Shown one piece after another: positions 1 through 21,014 of a stretch of DNA of 64,000 bases; position 1 is the stretch's first letter, and each line of letters opens with the position of its first letter. The translations under genes and the position numbers were made by a program. The stretch covers positions 1,647,001 to 1,711,000 of the forward strand of contig OX345653.1 in assembly GCA_947044365.1 (NCBI GenBank), in the 5' to 3' direction. The notes under the pieces were generated by a model that was not told the origin of the DNA, did not search any database, and was given only the letters and a program-made list of their open reading frames with translations. The DNA is from Petrosia ficiformis (lineage: Eukaryota; Porifera; Demospongiae; Haplosclerida; Petrosiidae).

Positions 1-107
1 AAAATGTCTTGATAGTTGCTTTTTTCATTATACAATACTTCTTCAACTTCTATAGAGACGGCTATATCGTCCCATGTTTCTGTAAACCAACCAGGACGAA
101 TGTCCAT
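1..107 (-). CDS. SRM: Spermidine synthase copy A, exon 1 only (cut by window edge)
   Basis: Reading leftward from an ATG at 107-105, this exon encodes an N-terminus beginning MDIRPGWFTETW and continuing through VEEVLYNEKSNYQDI, the first beta-hairpin region of spermidine synthase up to the conserved YQDIL motif (Gln49 in human SRM). It closely resembles exon 1 of copy B (4512-4630), so A and B form one paralogue subgroup, distinct from the MEISADSWF type of copies C and D. The remaining exons would lie beyond position 1. The start is the first in-frame ATG and matches copy B. Whether the gene is intact cannot be judged here. Confidence 0.8.
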   Translation of the reverse strand, partial: MDIRPGWFTETWDDIAVSIEVEEVLYNEKSNYQDI

Positions 108-227
108 AGTTCAAAATGATGGTTTATGTATGTCATGTGAAGTTTCGTTTCGCAAATTATATAGACGTAGCCAGCCCCTCCTACAAGTACTCAGACTCCA
201 CTGGACTTGAAATTGCGGAATATATAC

Positions 228-285
228 GAATTCTTTCACTTGTGTCTCTGTCACCTCTCTCAGGTTTTTTTTGTAACACGGTATT
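228..285 (-). pseudogene. Orphan spermidine synthase last-exon relic
   Basis: A splice acceptor followed by the exon 7 sequence of SRM (NTVLQK...) is recognisable on the minus strand. Relative to the intact copies it has three extra A's and a 2-base deletion, which shifts the frame, and similarity fades past 228. The flanking sequence to about 690 matches intron 6 and nearby sequence of copies C (4917-5290) and D (12220-12960). This is therefore the 3' end of a lost SRM copy lying between copies A and B. Confidence 0.75.
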
Positions 286-678
286 CTATAAAAAGAAATC
301 GGTAACTATAATTATGAGTCACTAAAAGCACTTATGAAACAGTACGAGTATGAATTAAGACTATATGCATCTCATCATGACACTAATTGATCTGTAGTCT
401 AATGGAAATTAATGCAAGGGGAAAGCTTACCCTACCCAACTTTTAAAAAATAATTATACTTTACAATGCGAAGAACTAACATCCAAAAATTTTGTGGGAG
501 ACATTGTGTGTTGTTGCCACCAAGCATTGACAAATTTAGGATTTACATAATTATAATATGACTGTGATCTAAGGACATTGCTTCTGAAAAAATACATGTT
601 TACAGACCCTATACAATAGCATACATGACATGATATGTTCCTTTTTTTGTAGATACTTATTCCCATGTTGTAGTAATT
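286..678. other. Intergenic; decayed copy of SRM intron 6
   Basis: No gene is seen. Segments such as the run ending in cattgtgtgttgttgccacc are shared with 5110-5180 and 12830-12860, showing this is a leftover from the tandem SRM duplication. It lacks the MITE present in copy D intron 6. Confidence 0.6.
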
Positions 679-842
679 CAGTGGAGATTGAGCCTTATAT
701 TAACACGATAGAATTTTTATTAATAATAAAATTTTAAAAAACTGAACATTTCAACCTGAAGAAAACATTCGGGTTGAAATGTTCAGTTTTTACACTAATA
801 AAAATAAAAATTCTACTGTGTTAATTAATCAACTCCATCGTA
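679..842. repeat. Long imperfect hairpin (palindromic element)
   Basis: The inner arms (about 739-759 and 774-795) are near-perfect inverted copies around aaactgaacatttcaacc, with a loop of roughly 14 bases. The outer arms pair taacacgatagaattttta (701-719) with aaaattctactgtgttaa (about 807-824), with weaker pairing outward to 679 and 842. It could be a palindromic MITE or, if transcribed, a source of hairpin RNA. No protein coding is seen. Confidence 0.7.
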
Positions 843-1141
843 TTCCTTTTTTGCTGCATATTGATAATGTTCAGTATACAATTTTGCTTTGTTCATGCAA
901 ACTGTATAGAGCCAGAAAGTCAGTCTGAGAGTCTTTCTGCTGCCAGGTAAGGTGTTGAAATGATCGAAACTCTCTAATATTGGCAAGGCACTTGCCTCAG
1001 TGACCTACTCTTTCCTCCTCCCTGTGGTTCACATATGAATTTATGATTTATGTCGATATAAATTTGCAGCTGTGCTTTGAAATAGTTATAATTACATAAT
1101 TACTCAGTTTTCATGTATGAATTTCCTAACAAAGAAACAAT

Positions 1142-4630
<3,489 letters not shown>

Positions 4631-4772
4631 AGTTCAAATGGATATTTATGCATATTCGTTTCGTAATTATTGTACGTGGTATGTAACGACCGACTCCTCC
4701 TACACGCGCGCTCTGGCCGCGCCGTACCGTTATTATAAGAAATTGTTTTGTAATAGGAAATATATAGAATAG

Positions 4773-9855
<5,083 letters not shown>

Positions 9856-9924
9856 GATACTTGTGCATGCACGTGTCAAAGAGGGTGTGTCCACTTCGAG
9901 GTTAGGGTGGAGTCGTGTACGTTG

Positions 9925-10040
9925 ACGATGATGATCATTGTTTGGACTCCTCTTCCAGTACTATATAGCGAGGTGCTTTTATATTATTATGCATTATGTG
10001 AACAGTCGATATAATTTATAAATTACCTTTGTTAGGGCAA
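9925..10040 (+). pseudogene. Relic of TMEM222 exon 1 upstream of SRM copy C
   Basis: The segment attgtttggactcctcttcc (9938-9957), read as IVWTPLP, matches CVVWTPLP in exon 1 of the intact TMEM222 gene at 17073-17164. It sits in the same head-to-head position relative to SRM copy C, with similarity extending to about 10040 (matching about 17250). The start codon region and splice donor are not preserved, and no later TMEM222 exons follow. This marks the right breakpoint of the tandem duplication. Confidence 0.75.
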
Positions 10041-10149
10041 AGAGGTCGGGCGCGGGAAGCGCGCCGAAAATTTTCGCTATCTAATTAATTTCGCGAGAGC
10101 GTGGCCATTATGTGACGTATAATTGTTACTATGATTATAATTTATAGAG

Positions 10150-11990
10150 TCAGCTCACAAACCAAAGAACGTGAGCAATGTGATAACTAGTTCATCCAAA
10201 GTTTGTCTCTTTCTATATTCAGTTAAAATAGCTACATTGCAGAGTCTGTCTTGAGACATGGCTCCCCGGAATTGTAAATATGTCTTATCACAGATACACT
10301 TTCGTATATCTGTAGTCTTATTAAGTGACGTAGAGATGAAAACGAGCATTCAGCAGATGGTGAGTGTAAGAGCTATCCAAAAGCATAAAATTAGTTTAGG
10401 AAATGCCTCGGGGAGTACATGTAAACATCAAGCAGACATGTGCAAGTAGCCAAGTACCATCACATCTCACTTGATATATATAATTTCTAGCTGTAATTCA
10501 ATCAATTTTTTCAAAATGTTATAATGTTGCACAAAAGACATTACAATATTATGATCCAAAAACCTCTTAGATTTAAGGCTAAGAGCATGAATTGATTTGA
10601 AAATAACAGAGATTCTGAATCTCTTGTTCATTTCATACACTTAATATGACATCTAGTAACATAATACTTGAGTACAGTATTTGTCTATACCCAGTAGAGA
10701 ACAATTATAATCTTCTGAAATGTTAGATCTGCATGTTCTATTAGTATTTGTAGAAATGTTATTTTTAGTAGCCACTTTGTTTGGTCTATCCCAAATATAC
10801 TCTTCACTTTGAAACTTCTTTAATGTATCAATAGTAGACTTGATATATTGGCAGGCACCTATATTTGTCTAAATCTAAAGACTGCAAAAGTTTAAAAGTT
10901 TAAAAGTTTAAAAGTTAATGAAAATTTTTTTCAAATAAGAGTAAAGAAACAACAAAGCTGAAGCTTTAAATTTGCTGTAGAAAGTCCTTTGCTTCAACAG
11001 CTCTCTCGGCTTTACCACTTCTTCTAGTGCCCTCTAACATAGCTGAAAATGTTTTATACACTGCTCTAATAGACATGACCACAGTCTCAGATAACTTCTG
11101 AAGACGAATTTCTCTTGATGGGGTTTGTTTTGATAAGAAATACTTAATGAATTGTAGATGACACAAAGACATTGTAGAGTTTTCAGTAGCGCAAAAAAAT
11201 GCTGTGCTACTAGAACTAACTTAACTGTGTCCACAAGAACTAAATTAAGCTGGTGAGCAAACAATGCACATAATAGCTTTACTATTAATACTACTAATCT
11301 GAGTACTTACTCTAGAACAACAGCCAGACATGACTGCTGCTCCATCATAGCACTGTCCTACACACTCATTTATGTGTAAGTCCAGAAAGTCTATGCTGAT
11401 ATGATATAATCATAGTAATACTTATGTAGAGTAGTAGCATCTATCTCTAATGCATTAGTATACCCTATAAACCACTCATACATAGTAGAATTTGAAAAAT
11501 ATCTTAATACAACTGAAAGTTGCTCCCGTTTGCTAATGTCTTTTGTTTCATCAGCTATTATACAGTAACATCCTGTTTCTTTAACTTCATGACTGATAGT
11601 ATCCTGTACAAAACTAGTCAATTAATTCACCTTTAAACCACTCATTTTGCATGTTATGCCCAATCCATGATGCATTTTGGTTTTTCTATTCATTCATGTG
11701 TGACATCTGCTCTGGATTTGTTTATTCTTTTGTTAAGGCTTTGGCCAGTCTCACCATCATATTGTTGACCACAAACTTTGCACTGGATCATATAAATAAT
11801 GTTATATGATTTGCAAGACGTGGCTGTTTTCCAAACTTAGTCATTGGAAAATTCAAGTCCGGCTGAACTGCCAGATGTTTTGATTTATCTGAAGCTATGC
11901 TATGTCTTTTGGCACCATTGATAATTGTTTGTAACTTTGGCCAGGTCTGTCATCATCACTCACATCTGTGATATGGGGAATTGCCAGCCC
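10150..11990 (-). pseudogene. Decayed hAT-like transposase (TTF/DUF4371 type)
   Basis: Three broken minus-strand stretches keep the family order. At 11391-11621 there is ADETKDISKREQLSVVLRY, the DUF4371-like catalytic region. At 11034-11264 there is an AHQLNLVLVD block followed by FFALLKTLQ. At 10155-10349 there is a C-terminal dimerisation block, MSQDRLCNVAILTEYRKR. Stops and frame changes separate them. Sequence to about 11990 probably holds N-terminal remnants. It is a dead transposon between SRM copies C and D; clear terminal repeats were not found. Confidence 0.65.
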
Positions 11991-12047
11991 CTCCTAGTTC
12001 CTACACACTCACTGTAGTTACGCAACTGGATGAAATTGTTATTATTT

Positions 12048-15000
12048 TTACAAAACGGAATAGGAAATAGACTTGTTAGTTTGTGTTTTTAGAAGTTCAT
12101 GTGCAAATTGAGGAAGAACAAAAGATGAACAATGAACATTAAAATTATAATAACAAAGACCAAATTCTTTCACTTGTGTTTCTGTCACCTCTCTAACAGG
12201 TTTTTGTAACACAGTATTCTACAAAAAGAAGAATTCAAGAGTACATTACAAAATTCAGTAACTATAATTATGACTAAAAGCACTTATGAAACAGTATGAG
12301 TATGAAGAGTATATGCATGTCATCATGACACTAGTTGATCAGTAGTCTCATGGAAGTAATTCGCTTACCCTTCCCAACTTTGCTCAATTTACTATTCATG
12401 CAATTTTAAAACAAGATATATAGAGAAAAAAAGTATCCCTATGATTACTTTCCAGCATTCAGTAATCATGGCAGACTTTATCGTGCTTGAAACACAAAAG
12501 CCTATTATAATTATTATTTTGATTATCTACTCTCCTTACCTTTTAAAGGACCTTGTAGACCTTAATTTATCAGGTAGAATAGCTAGCTATTACTTCCAGT
12601 TTCTACGCAATCTACAAGCAGCTTGTTTTCTTTCTTCCTGCTGGTCTGTAGAGCTTGACCACGCATTTTATTATGTGCCATGCACATAATCGTGTAAATG
12701 ACACAACAATATAATTTTATATATATACATTTCGAACCTGTGAGAAAGCAATCATATAGGTGGCTCTACGGGCCATAAAAAGTATAATTAAAATGCAATC
12801 TCAGATAAACTAACATCCAAACATTTTGTGTGGGACAATGACATTGCGTGTTGTGCCACTGAGCATTTCACCACCAAGCATGTCTACAGACCCTATACAA
12901 TAGCATACATGCATGTATTCCTTTTTACTGCATATTAATAACACTCAGTATACATGAGTATAAGATTAGCTATGTATACATACTCAACTTGCTCTCTTCT
13001 TGCTGATAGTGAAGGATAAATATGACATCAATGGCTTTCTTAAAAACTCTTCTTTTCAACAAAGTTAAAATCTTGAGTCTTATAAAATATGAGAGTTATA
13101 GAGCCCATTTTAATTATAAACACGAAAAGACGTACTAATCTCACTTCAAGGGAATTCATTGCGTAAAGTGGAAATTTGATTTATCAGTGTTTGTGCTAAA
13201 AGAATTTAAATGTATTATTTATATGGCAGCCTCGCAGGGACTAGATGTAAGTGTTCATTTTAAGCAGACTTTCGCATTAACAGTGTTTGTTTTAATGCAA
13301 TTCCACTGTAATATTATAGAGATTACATATTAACCCCTGTGGATATCAATCAAATGCATAGCCTTGTGAACTATACAAAGAACATTTCTCAAATATAATA
13401 GATACGCAAATTCCATCACAGTAAAAAATTAATTACCTTATCTTTTCCAGCTAACAGGAAACCTATTTGTCCATTTGTATAAGTTGGTATAGTTGTATAA
13501 GCATATTCCACAACTGGAAAAACAGTTCTTAAAAGTTCAGTGCATTTCTTAATGAGTGGAAGATCCAACCATAAACATTCACCTATAGAGATTGACGGTA
13601 CATGATTTAAAAGTTAAAGAGGACGTAGGGATATCAAAACCGAAAAAGCCAGAAACAATATTTGGATTGTGTCTTAGCAACAAAATTAAACACCACTTCC
13701 ACAAAAACCCTACATAAACATAGCTTTTTTGTGTTTTGCTGTTACTCTAACTATATCATGCAATACAACAGCAGTATTTTGTAACATCAGTATCAATATT
13801 GGTTCCAAAGTCCTGGAGGGAGGAACTGAAAGGTGCAAATAACAAGAAATTTTTTCAATCCCAAAAAGTAAAACTAAACGTCTAAAATTCATAGCTAAAA
13901 TTAGGTAATTTACTACAGTAAATGTAATAATGCAAATTTTACTATAACTAGATTGCTAAAAAACAGTCTATATTTCGCTCGGAAGCTATTTCAGAGTATG
14001 TTGTGTGCTTATTACACCGGTGTTTGCTAGTCTCATTTCCAGCCACACTCCATCTAAACTCAAGAGAGCATCTGGCAACAGTGGCCAATATTTTGGGACA
14101 GGACGACGTCTTCATCATGTGATTGGGGGTGTGTGCAAAGAAACACGTGACATCCCTGTGTTAAATATGTAGTTGATTGAGGTATCTGCAATCTGATTGG
14201 TATTCTAGCATTCTATAATGAAATGTCATCCTGCCCCAAAATATTGCCCACTGTTGCCAGACGCTCTCCCGAGTTTAGAGGGGGTGCAGCTAGGGATGAG
14301 ACTAAGCGTTTCCATTAGAATTTTCAAATAGAAAGGTGTGGTTACTAATTACCACATGGCAACACATAGTGACAGCCATCTGCTATATGTACATGTAAAA
14401 TGGGTCTCTGATAATTTTAACATCATTATTATATTGTTGCTCTAGTAATGATTTCGTTCTTCTATTTTGAAAAGAAGGAAGCAACATTAATGAGTGAGTG
14501 AAGAAGGGTGCTAGTAACATATAGAAGGATGTAACACCCTTCTAGTGAGAACTCTGAGTTTCAGTTATAAGTATTTTAAAATTGTGTATTAATGATAACT
14601 GACCTTGACAACACAAGATACCACCTGGTTTCAAAGCTTTATTGGTTTGTTCATAATATGGTTTTTCAAATAATGCTTTTGCAGAACCTGTTATAAGAAA
14701 AAGTACATGTATACTTCATACTGTATAGAATAGATGATGATTGATGATGTCACTAGTCCAACAATATCACTTTGGAAATGTATATTGTCATTCACTTTGA
14801 CATGTAGCATTAGTTTGTATGGTACTGTTTTACAGAGTGTATTCCAAAGTCAGAATGTGGTTACTTATCACAAATAATAATACATACTCACACTCACCAA
14901 TAGGATCACTAGAGTCAGTGATAATAACATCAAACCTTTCAGAATACTTTTCCATAAATTTGATTCCATCTTTGATATGGATGGTTAACTTAGGAGATGA

Positions 15001-16990
15001 AAACCCAACAGACATTGATGGCAAATACTTTTTTGAAACTTCTATAACCTTCTAAAAGTTATAAGAAAAAAAGTATCCCTATGATTGATTGCTTTGTGGC
15101 CATCCAACATTCATTAATCATGGCTGACTTTCTCATGCCTGAGGCACAACAGCATAATACAGTTATTATTTTCATTATCTACTCTTTTTACTTTTAAAGG
15201 TTCTTGCATGAATATATTTCAGATAGAACAGCTATTAGTTCCAGTTTTTACAAGCAACTTTCTTCCTGCTTGTGACTAAGCATGTATTCTATTATGCACC
15301 ATGTCCATTAATTGATGGAGCCCCCCGGAATGACACAACTTCCTTAACTATGTATACAATGCATATGTGTTTGTGACATAAACTTATAAATATATACAGA
15401 TCTACCCCATGGAAAACAATCATAGGTATGGCCCTATGGGCCTTAAAAGGAAACAAGGTAGACACAAGCATTTCAATGTACGTATGCAATTATAATACCT
15501 CATCAATCTCACATAAGTGTATTTCTTCCACTTCAGGATGTTTTGCTACCTCTCTTGCCACTCCACCATCACCTCCACCAACAATAAGTACCTGTATAAA
15601 CACATTAATAATTAATACGAGATACTACAGTCTTCAGATTCATGATGGCCTCAAAGTTAGGATGTGATGACTTTATATGTAATATATTGTATAATTTAAT
15701 GTCATAAAGTTAATACATGATTATACTGCAACTCAATAATGAAACTAAATTTTGAAACATAAAAAAGAACGGGAAGGATAAATAATATAGGTAAACATTA
15801 TTGATGACTCCAAATTAAAGTTATGAACATTTTCTGAGATTATGGTGAATGTGAATGACGTTTACTTTACTTACTGTTTTTGGTGAAGGATGAGCAAATA
15901 GTGGAATATGAGATATCATTTCTTGATAAGCAAACTCATCTTTTTCTGTACATTGGATAATACCATCCAGAGCTAAAACATTGCCATGTGTTTTACTAGA
16001 AAATGTCATTAATATAGTACAAGCTTTATTTACTATTTTAATAATACAAAATGGTGTAACACATGCTTACATTGTAGATTCACTCTTACATTGCTACACA
16101 GTACACACATGTAAATACATTGCTACTTAAAATATCGTTGCTGTTTCAGATACAAGACTTGATTCTGGTTAGCTAAACTAGACATGAGTGAAGAATAACC
16201 TAACACTATTGGAAAGTACAAAATATACACTATTGAAGGAACTATTAGAAAATAACAAACATGCATACTTCATTGAACAAATACTAATTAGTTTATCAAA
16301 GCAATTGTCAATACCACGTAGAATCTAGTAATGCTCACGGTTCAACTCATGGTTTTTAAATATAAATTTCATCCTTTCCCATCTAGTAGCCAGACTTGTT
16401 AAGAGTGTCTCACAGGCCTGGTTATGACACTATCCTCAATGTTGATTAGTCTTATGGACCAGACCGTAACAAAGAGGGTTTGTTATCTTTTTTGTTCTTA
16501 TATAGGGTCATCAGCTGGTTTCAGTGATGCTCTGTGACCAAATAAAACACTGAGGTCACCCATTTTTCGGGGGGTAGAGCTGGGCCATTACTCCTTATAA
16601 TGCAAGTGAAAAGTTACCATCATAAATGTTCCTGCTCAGAGTAGCATAGTTTTGATAGTAAACCGAGTGGCAAATCAACTCAGCCACAATTCAAAACACT
16701 AAGATGGTGATAAGGATCAAGTAGAACACAAACCAAATTAACCCACACATTACATCCTCTACACTAGAGAATATTGTGACTTGGTTTATGAAATGTCACT
16801 TGATCCTTGAATTTGCCACAAATTTGGCTGTGCATAATGATATTGTTGAGAAGTTCAACCTTTTAAATACCAAAATATCTTGAAACTTGCTGTTTCCTCT
16901 ATACAGAATTTTTTCAATTTGCAAAGAGAAGGCTTGCCCAGGCCAAAGACTATCCGATTCTGTAAACCAGCTATCAGCACTAATCTCCAT
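12048..16990 (-). CDS. SRM: Spermidine synthase copy D, seven exons
   Basis: Exons (right to left): 16860-16990, 15875-15995, 15499-15591, 14898-15048, 14604-14687, 13437-13582, 12048-12218. They join in frame to 298 residues, close to the human length. All recognised dcSAM and putrescine contacts are kept (SLWPGQ, FQDIL, FAYQEM, GGGDGG, CEIDE, ITDSSDP, CCQGE, Tyr241 equivalent). The C-terminus runs about ten residues further than copy C because the stop has moved (ends SISYSVL). The start is the first in-frame ATG, only 82 bp from the divergent TMEM222 start, so both probably share a promoter. Introns 3, 5 and 6 carry MITEs; those in introns 5 and 6 are missing from copy C. This is probably the ancestral-position copy because its neighbour TMEM222 is intact. 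Confidence 0.93.
12434..12762. mobile_element. 'catccctatgattgcttt' MITE in SRM copy D intron 6
   Basis: The left end is tatccctatgattacttt and the right end is gagaaagcaatcatataggt. The interior has the family segment cattcagtaatcatggcaga. The corresponding sites in copy C (about 5100) and in the orphan copy (about 450) lack it, so it inserted after the duplications. Confidence 0.7.
14028..14288. mobile_element. MITE with ~76-bp terminal inverted repeats in SRM copy D intron 5
   Basis: The left arm starts tagtctcatttccagccaca; the right arm is its inverted counterpart ending gggatgagacta. The arms share tctggcaacagtg and aatattttggg. Copy C keeps the uninterrupted sequence near 6775. A partial copy of the right arm lies at about 26085-26140 in a PSMB6 intron. 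Confidence 0.8.
15074..15430. mobile_element. 'catccctatgattgcttt' MITE in SRM copy D intron 3
   Basis: Orthologous by position to the element at 8010-8376 in copy C, with the same internal landmarks (catggctgactttctcatgc, cccccggaatgacacaactt). Non-coding. Confidence 0.7.
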
Positions 16991-17072
16991 TACTTGTGCA
17001 AGTGTCCAAGAGGGTGTGTCCACTTCGATGTTAGGGTGGAGTCATGTAAGTATATAGTAACGATTAATTAAC
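16991..17072. promoter_or_regulatory. Bidirectional promoter between SRM copy D and TMEM222
   Basis: Only 82 bp separate the two divergent start codons (SRM ATG at 16990 reading left, TMEM222 ATG at 17073 reading right). Either both transcripts begin in this interval with very short leaders, or their 5' ends overlap. No TATA box is obvious on either strand. An unseen upstream non-coding exon is possible for either gene. Confidence 0.7.
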
Positions 17073-17659
17073 ATGAAAAAAAGAATGGATGATCAAATAA
17101 CAATCGATTCGTCTAGACAGCGTTATCCTTACTGTGTTGTTTGGACTCCTCTTCCATTAATAACGTAAGAGTACTATATACTAAGGTTCTTTAACTTCTT
17201 TTATATGTATTCTTTTAACAGTAGATATATATAATTTGAGACAAGTACTTTTGTTAGTCAGGCTCTGCTTGACTACTTTCATGTGACCTGAATTTAATAG
17301 TAGTGACCACATTTAGTTATACTGATAGTTGCCAATTACTTTTATATTGATTAAAAGCTTACTAATATGATTTTTGTTACTGTTTGAATGACAAAGAGGT
17401 TTCTCTATTTATGTTTTATAACAAGAATGGGTGTATAAAACTGTTAGACAAAACTGGATAGGAACAATCAACAATGTTTCGCAATGAGCGTGAAAATTGA
17501 ATTCAGTATACATATGTGACCTGTCACAATCAGCTCACATATCATGGTGCAATTGTTTAATGTTGGTTATTTGGTTATAATATCAAACAGTTTTTTTAAG
17601 ACATATGAACACCTTGTGTAACATATTATGACAAATGCTAGTTGTGTATTTCTGGCATG

Positions 17660-17699
<40 letters not shown>

Positions 17700-20600
17700 T
17701 TCAATCTAAACTGAGTTTTATTATCTGAGTTTTATAATCTTGGGACAAAGTCTTTGTTTATGAGTTATTAGTGTGTGTGAGTATATTGATTTTAAAACAT
17801 ATTTAGACAAGGTTTGATATAAAAGAGTGATCTGACTGTCCAGTACCAATTATCATAAACTTACCTCATTTTTTTTGTTGCTATGCATAATCTAAATTGC
17901 CTCTGTGAATGGTATCTATGTGATTATGGAATCCCAAAGATCTTGTGCTTAGATCTCTGGATCAATTTGGTGTTTCTTGGGTCAATGTCTTGATACCTGG
18001 CCTCAACATCTATCTGTAATTTATTATAATAATAATTACATGTATGTATTTACTCACAGTTGGTTTATTCCTTTTGTTGGACACATGGGAATTTGCACTT
18101 CAGCTGGTGTTATACGAGATTTTGCAGCACCATATTATGTATCTGTGAGTTTATTAACCTGTGTGTATGACTCCTATAGTATAAATATCTAGACCGACAA
18201 ATGGTACATATATTATGTATCTGTGAGTTTATTAACCTGTGTGTATGGTATAAAAATAATTTTTTAAAAAACATTTTAAAAATGAAAGACCATGTAGGGA
18301 TATCAAAATTGAAAAAGCACAGAAACAAGATTGGGATGGTATTTTAGCAAATATATAGTATAAAGTAAAGTAAAGTATTACTATAAGTATAACTTGTAGT
18401 GTAGTATTGTTATTTCCTGTGAAAAGAACAGATGTTACTTACTTATTTCAGAGTAATTAGTAATTAACGTGAATAGGATTTTCCTTTTGGCATGTACTTT
18501 ATAAACTAGTCAATATGAAAAGAAATAAATTTCTACTTATAAACACTACCTAGTAATGAGTATTTGATTGATATAGTCTCAGGAGCATGTTATTAATATT
18601 GTATTGAAACTTATGTAATCAAATGAGCGTTAAAATAACTCATTGATTTTTATAGTGTAATTGCCTGCACAAATAATTGAAAACAGTATTATTTATACAC
18701 TGTGAAGAAAAGCCTGTAAAATTCTTTTGCACTTTTTTTCCTTGAGTTATGACATGTTTTTGTGTCCTACTTGAACATTATGTCATGTAACAGGCTAAAC
18801 CTTGTGATGTCATGATACTAACACAGACACATTTATATGCATATTGTTGATGGCATCTGGACACCTACCGGTAGTTCACATGTTTGATGTTTTTTTTTCC
18901 ATAGGAAGATAATATGGGATTTGGAAATCCAACAATGTAAGTCACAGTGTATTGATTATGTGAATATTTACCACTTGTAATGTGACATAATTTTCAAAAA
19001 GGGACACTTTCCTGAAAATAATTTTGAATTTTTGATCAAAAACTTTCCTTCAATTGCTTGCAAGAAGACTTATATAATATAATAGTTCTTCCTGGCTATC
19101 AAATTTCACTGCCTTCCTGTATAAAATGGAGGAATGGCTAGCATTGATCAAATTTATTTTGTGGAAAAGTGTTCATTTTCGATAATTATGTGACATACAG
19201 CATGTGAGAAAAGAGGCCATAAAGATGAGAAATGTAGTGTTTGTGAGTTTCATCTGGGGCCCCAAATGTGTTTATAGATGTACAATACAACCCATGAGAA
19301 TTATGTGCTGCTCTTATGTGCATTTGTGTTATTATATATAATTATTAATTTTTATTGTACAACTTATCAAGTATTTTGAAGTATAGTCTCTATTGCAAAC
19401 CCCCAAAAATGAGGACACTTCTGTATTAAGGACACTTAAGTGTTCCAAACTTTGCTTTATAAAACAAATTTGCCCTAGAAATGACACACATGCTCAACCT
19501 CATTAATCAGGACAATTTACTACCAGACAGCTTACTACAGGAGTAACAGGACAATCAACTATAGTGGAACTTCCCTATTCCAATAGAATAGAAAAGTTCC
19601 ACTATATTTTGTTATATACTGAATGTAGTAAATATACACATGAAAAATGTAGTAGTATGTATTTATTCTTAACAGGTATTGGCAACTGACCCCTGGTAGA
19701 GCTGAGAGTGCATCATGGGATAGTGCAGTGCACCAGGCATCAGAGGAATATTCACATAGAATGGTAAGAAATGGATTGATATGTGTTGCCTGGGGAATGG
19801 AAATTTCTCAATGAAATTGATTTCATTTAGAGAGCACAAAATCATGCATCCCACTAGGAACACATCAATCAAAAAAGCACAAAGGATTCCTGATCCTATA
19901 CAACACAAACTTGATTCAGCATTGGTAGGGTTCCAGAACTTCCGGCTAAGCTTATACAACATGGTGCTGTACCCTTCTATATGTTACTAGCACCTTTCAT
20001 ACATGTAGCTCACTGATAATTAATGTTGCACTCTTCTTATCATTACTGAATGTCTGAATAGATGCTCTTGTAACATTATTGCTATAATTATTGTGCTAAG
20101 CACACTATTTGGCTTCATAATTCATCTCCCTTTCTTTTATAGCACAATCTCTTTTGTGATAACTGTCATTCTCATGTTGCTAGAGCACTAAATCTCATGA
20201 GATATGGTGGATCATCCTCCTGGAATATGTACAATCTTGGCTTTCTAATGATCTTCAAAGGAAAATTTGTTGGGTATGTGTATTTATGTGGTAGTTGATA
20301 AATGTGGTATACTTGGTTACAAATTTTATGTACATCTTTTTAGTATTATATATACACACAATGAAATCAAATAACTTAAATATTCACACATCCAGTGTAT
20401 ATTATGTCAGGCCTAATGTCATACGAAGGTTTGTACATCCTTATATTGTGATTTCTAATTCTGGGGGATTATACGTAATAGAGATTTCCAAGGTGTCCCA
20501 CTCTTCCCTTTTAAATGAAAAGAGGCCATTGAGCCAAATTTATAACCTATTCAGTTAGATTTGAGGTGTGTAGTTACATCAAGAACCTGACTGTCTACAT

Positions 20601-21014
20601 CTTGATTCTTTCTCAGCGAAGCTGGTTCATGATAATGTGTGGTACTTCTATAATTCTATCAACTAAAAAAAACCAAAAGTACTAGTAACTGTATGATACT
20701 TAAGGCCACCATACACAAAGCAACATGTCGATCCTTCGAAGTTTACAAGCAGCTTTGAATAGACTGGAGTTCTGATCACTGGCAACATGTTTGCATTTTT
20801 GCAGGCAACAATACACATTGTTGCCTCGTGTATGGTGGCCTTTAGTCCAACTTTTAAAATGGATACCAGGTTTTTTTTGATGTAATAATTATTGTTTTTT
20901 TTATCATGATATAGGACTACTGGATTTCTAAAGACTTGGCTACCCTTCATTATTATATGGAGTTTGGTGTTGATTGCTGCGGTGACTGCTATTGTCGTAA
21001 AGCATGTTGTTTGA
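17073..21014 (+). CDS. TMEM222: TMEM222 (DUF778 / RTE1-like membrane protein), six exons
   Basis: Exons: 17073-17164, 18060-18144, 18905-18936, 19676-19763, 20143-20273, 20915-21014. They join in frame to 175 residues, a little shorter than human TMEM222 (208). Recognised family blocks in order: [72 protein letters not shown], and a C-terminal hydrophobic segment after FLKTWLPF. The family is a small multipass membrane protein; plant RTE1 of the same domain family acts at the ER/Golgi, while the animal function is poorly defined. The CDNCHSH cysteine/histidine cluster is intact. All introns are GT-AG. The gene is head-to-head with SRM copy D, and intron 5 contains a MITE. Confidence 0.93.
17661..17695. 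repeat. (TA)n microsatellite in TMEM222 intron 1
   Basis: An uninterrupted run of ta dinucleotides followed by tacacagt. Similar TA runs occur near 23430, 27757, 43960, 44240, 45035, 49632, 55158 and 60385 and often flank or fill inverted-repeat elements. Confidence 0.9.
20701..20844. mobile_element. Short MITE (144 bp) in TMEM222 intron 5
   Basis: The left end taaggccaccatacacaaag is inverted at the right end as cgtgtatggtggccttta. The interior carries a second inverted pair around gcaacatg. Non-coding. Confidence 0.75.

Noticed and set aside
16..210. Plus-strand frame beginning MLFSLYNTSS
   Set aside because: It is the antisense of SRM copy A exon 1; the minus-strand reading has clear family similarity.
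16991..17023. Upstream start for SRM copy D at MDTPSW
   Set aside because: The codon at 17023 is GTG, not ATG. The first in-frame ATG is 16990, preceded by an in-frame stop further upstream.
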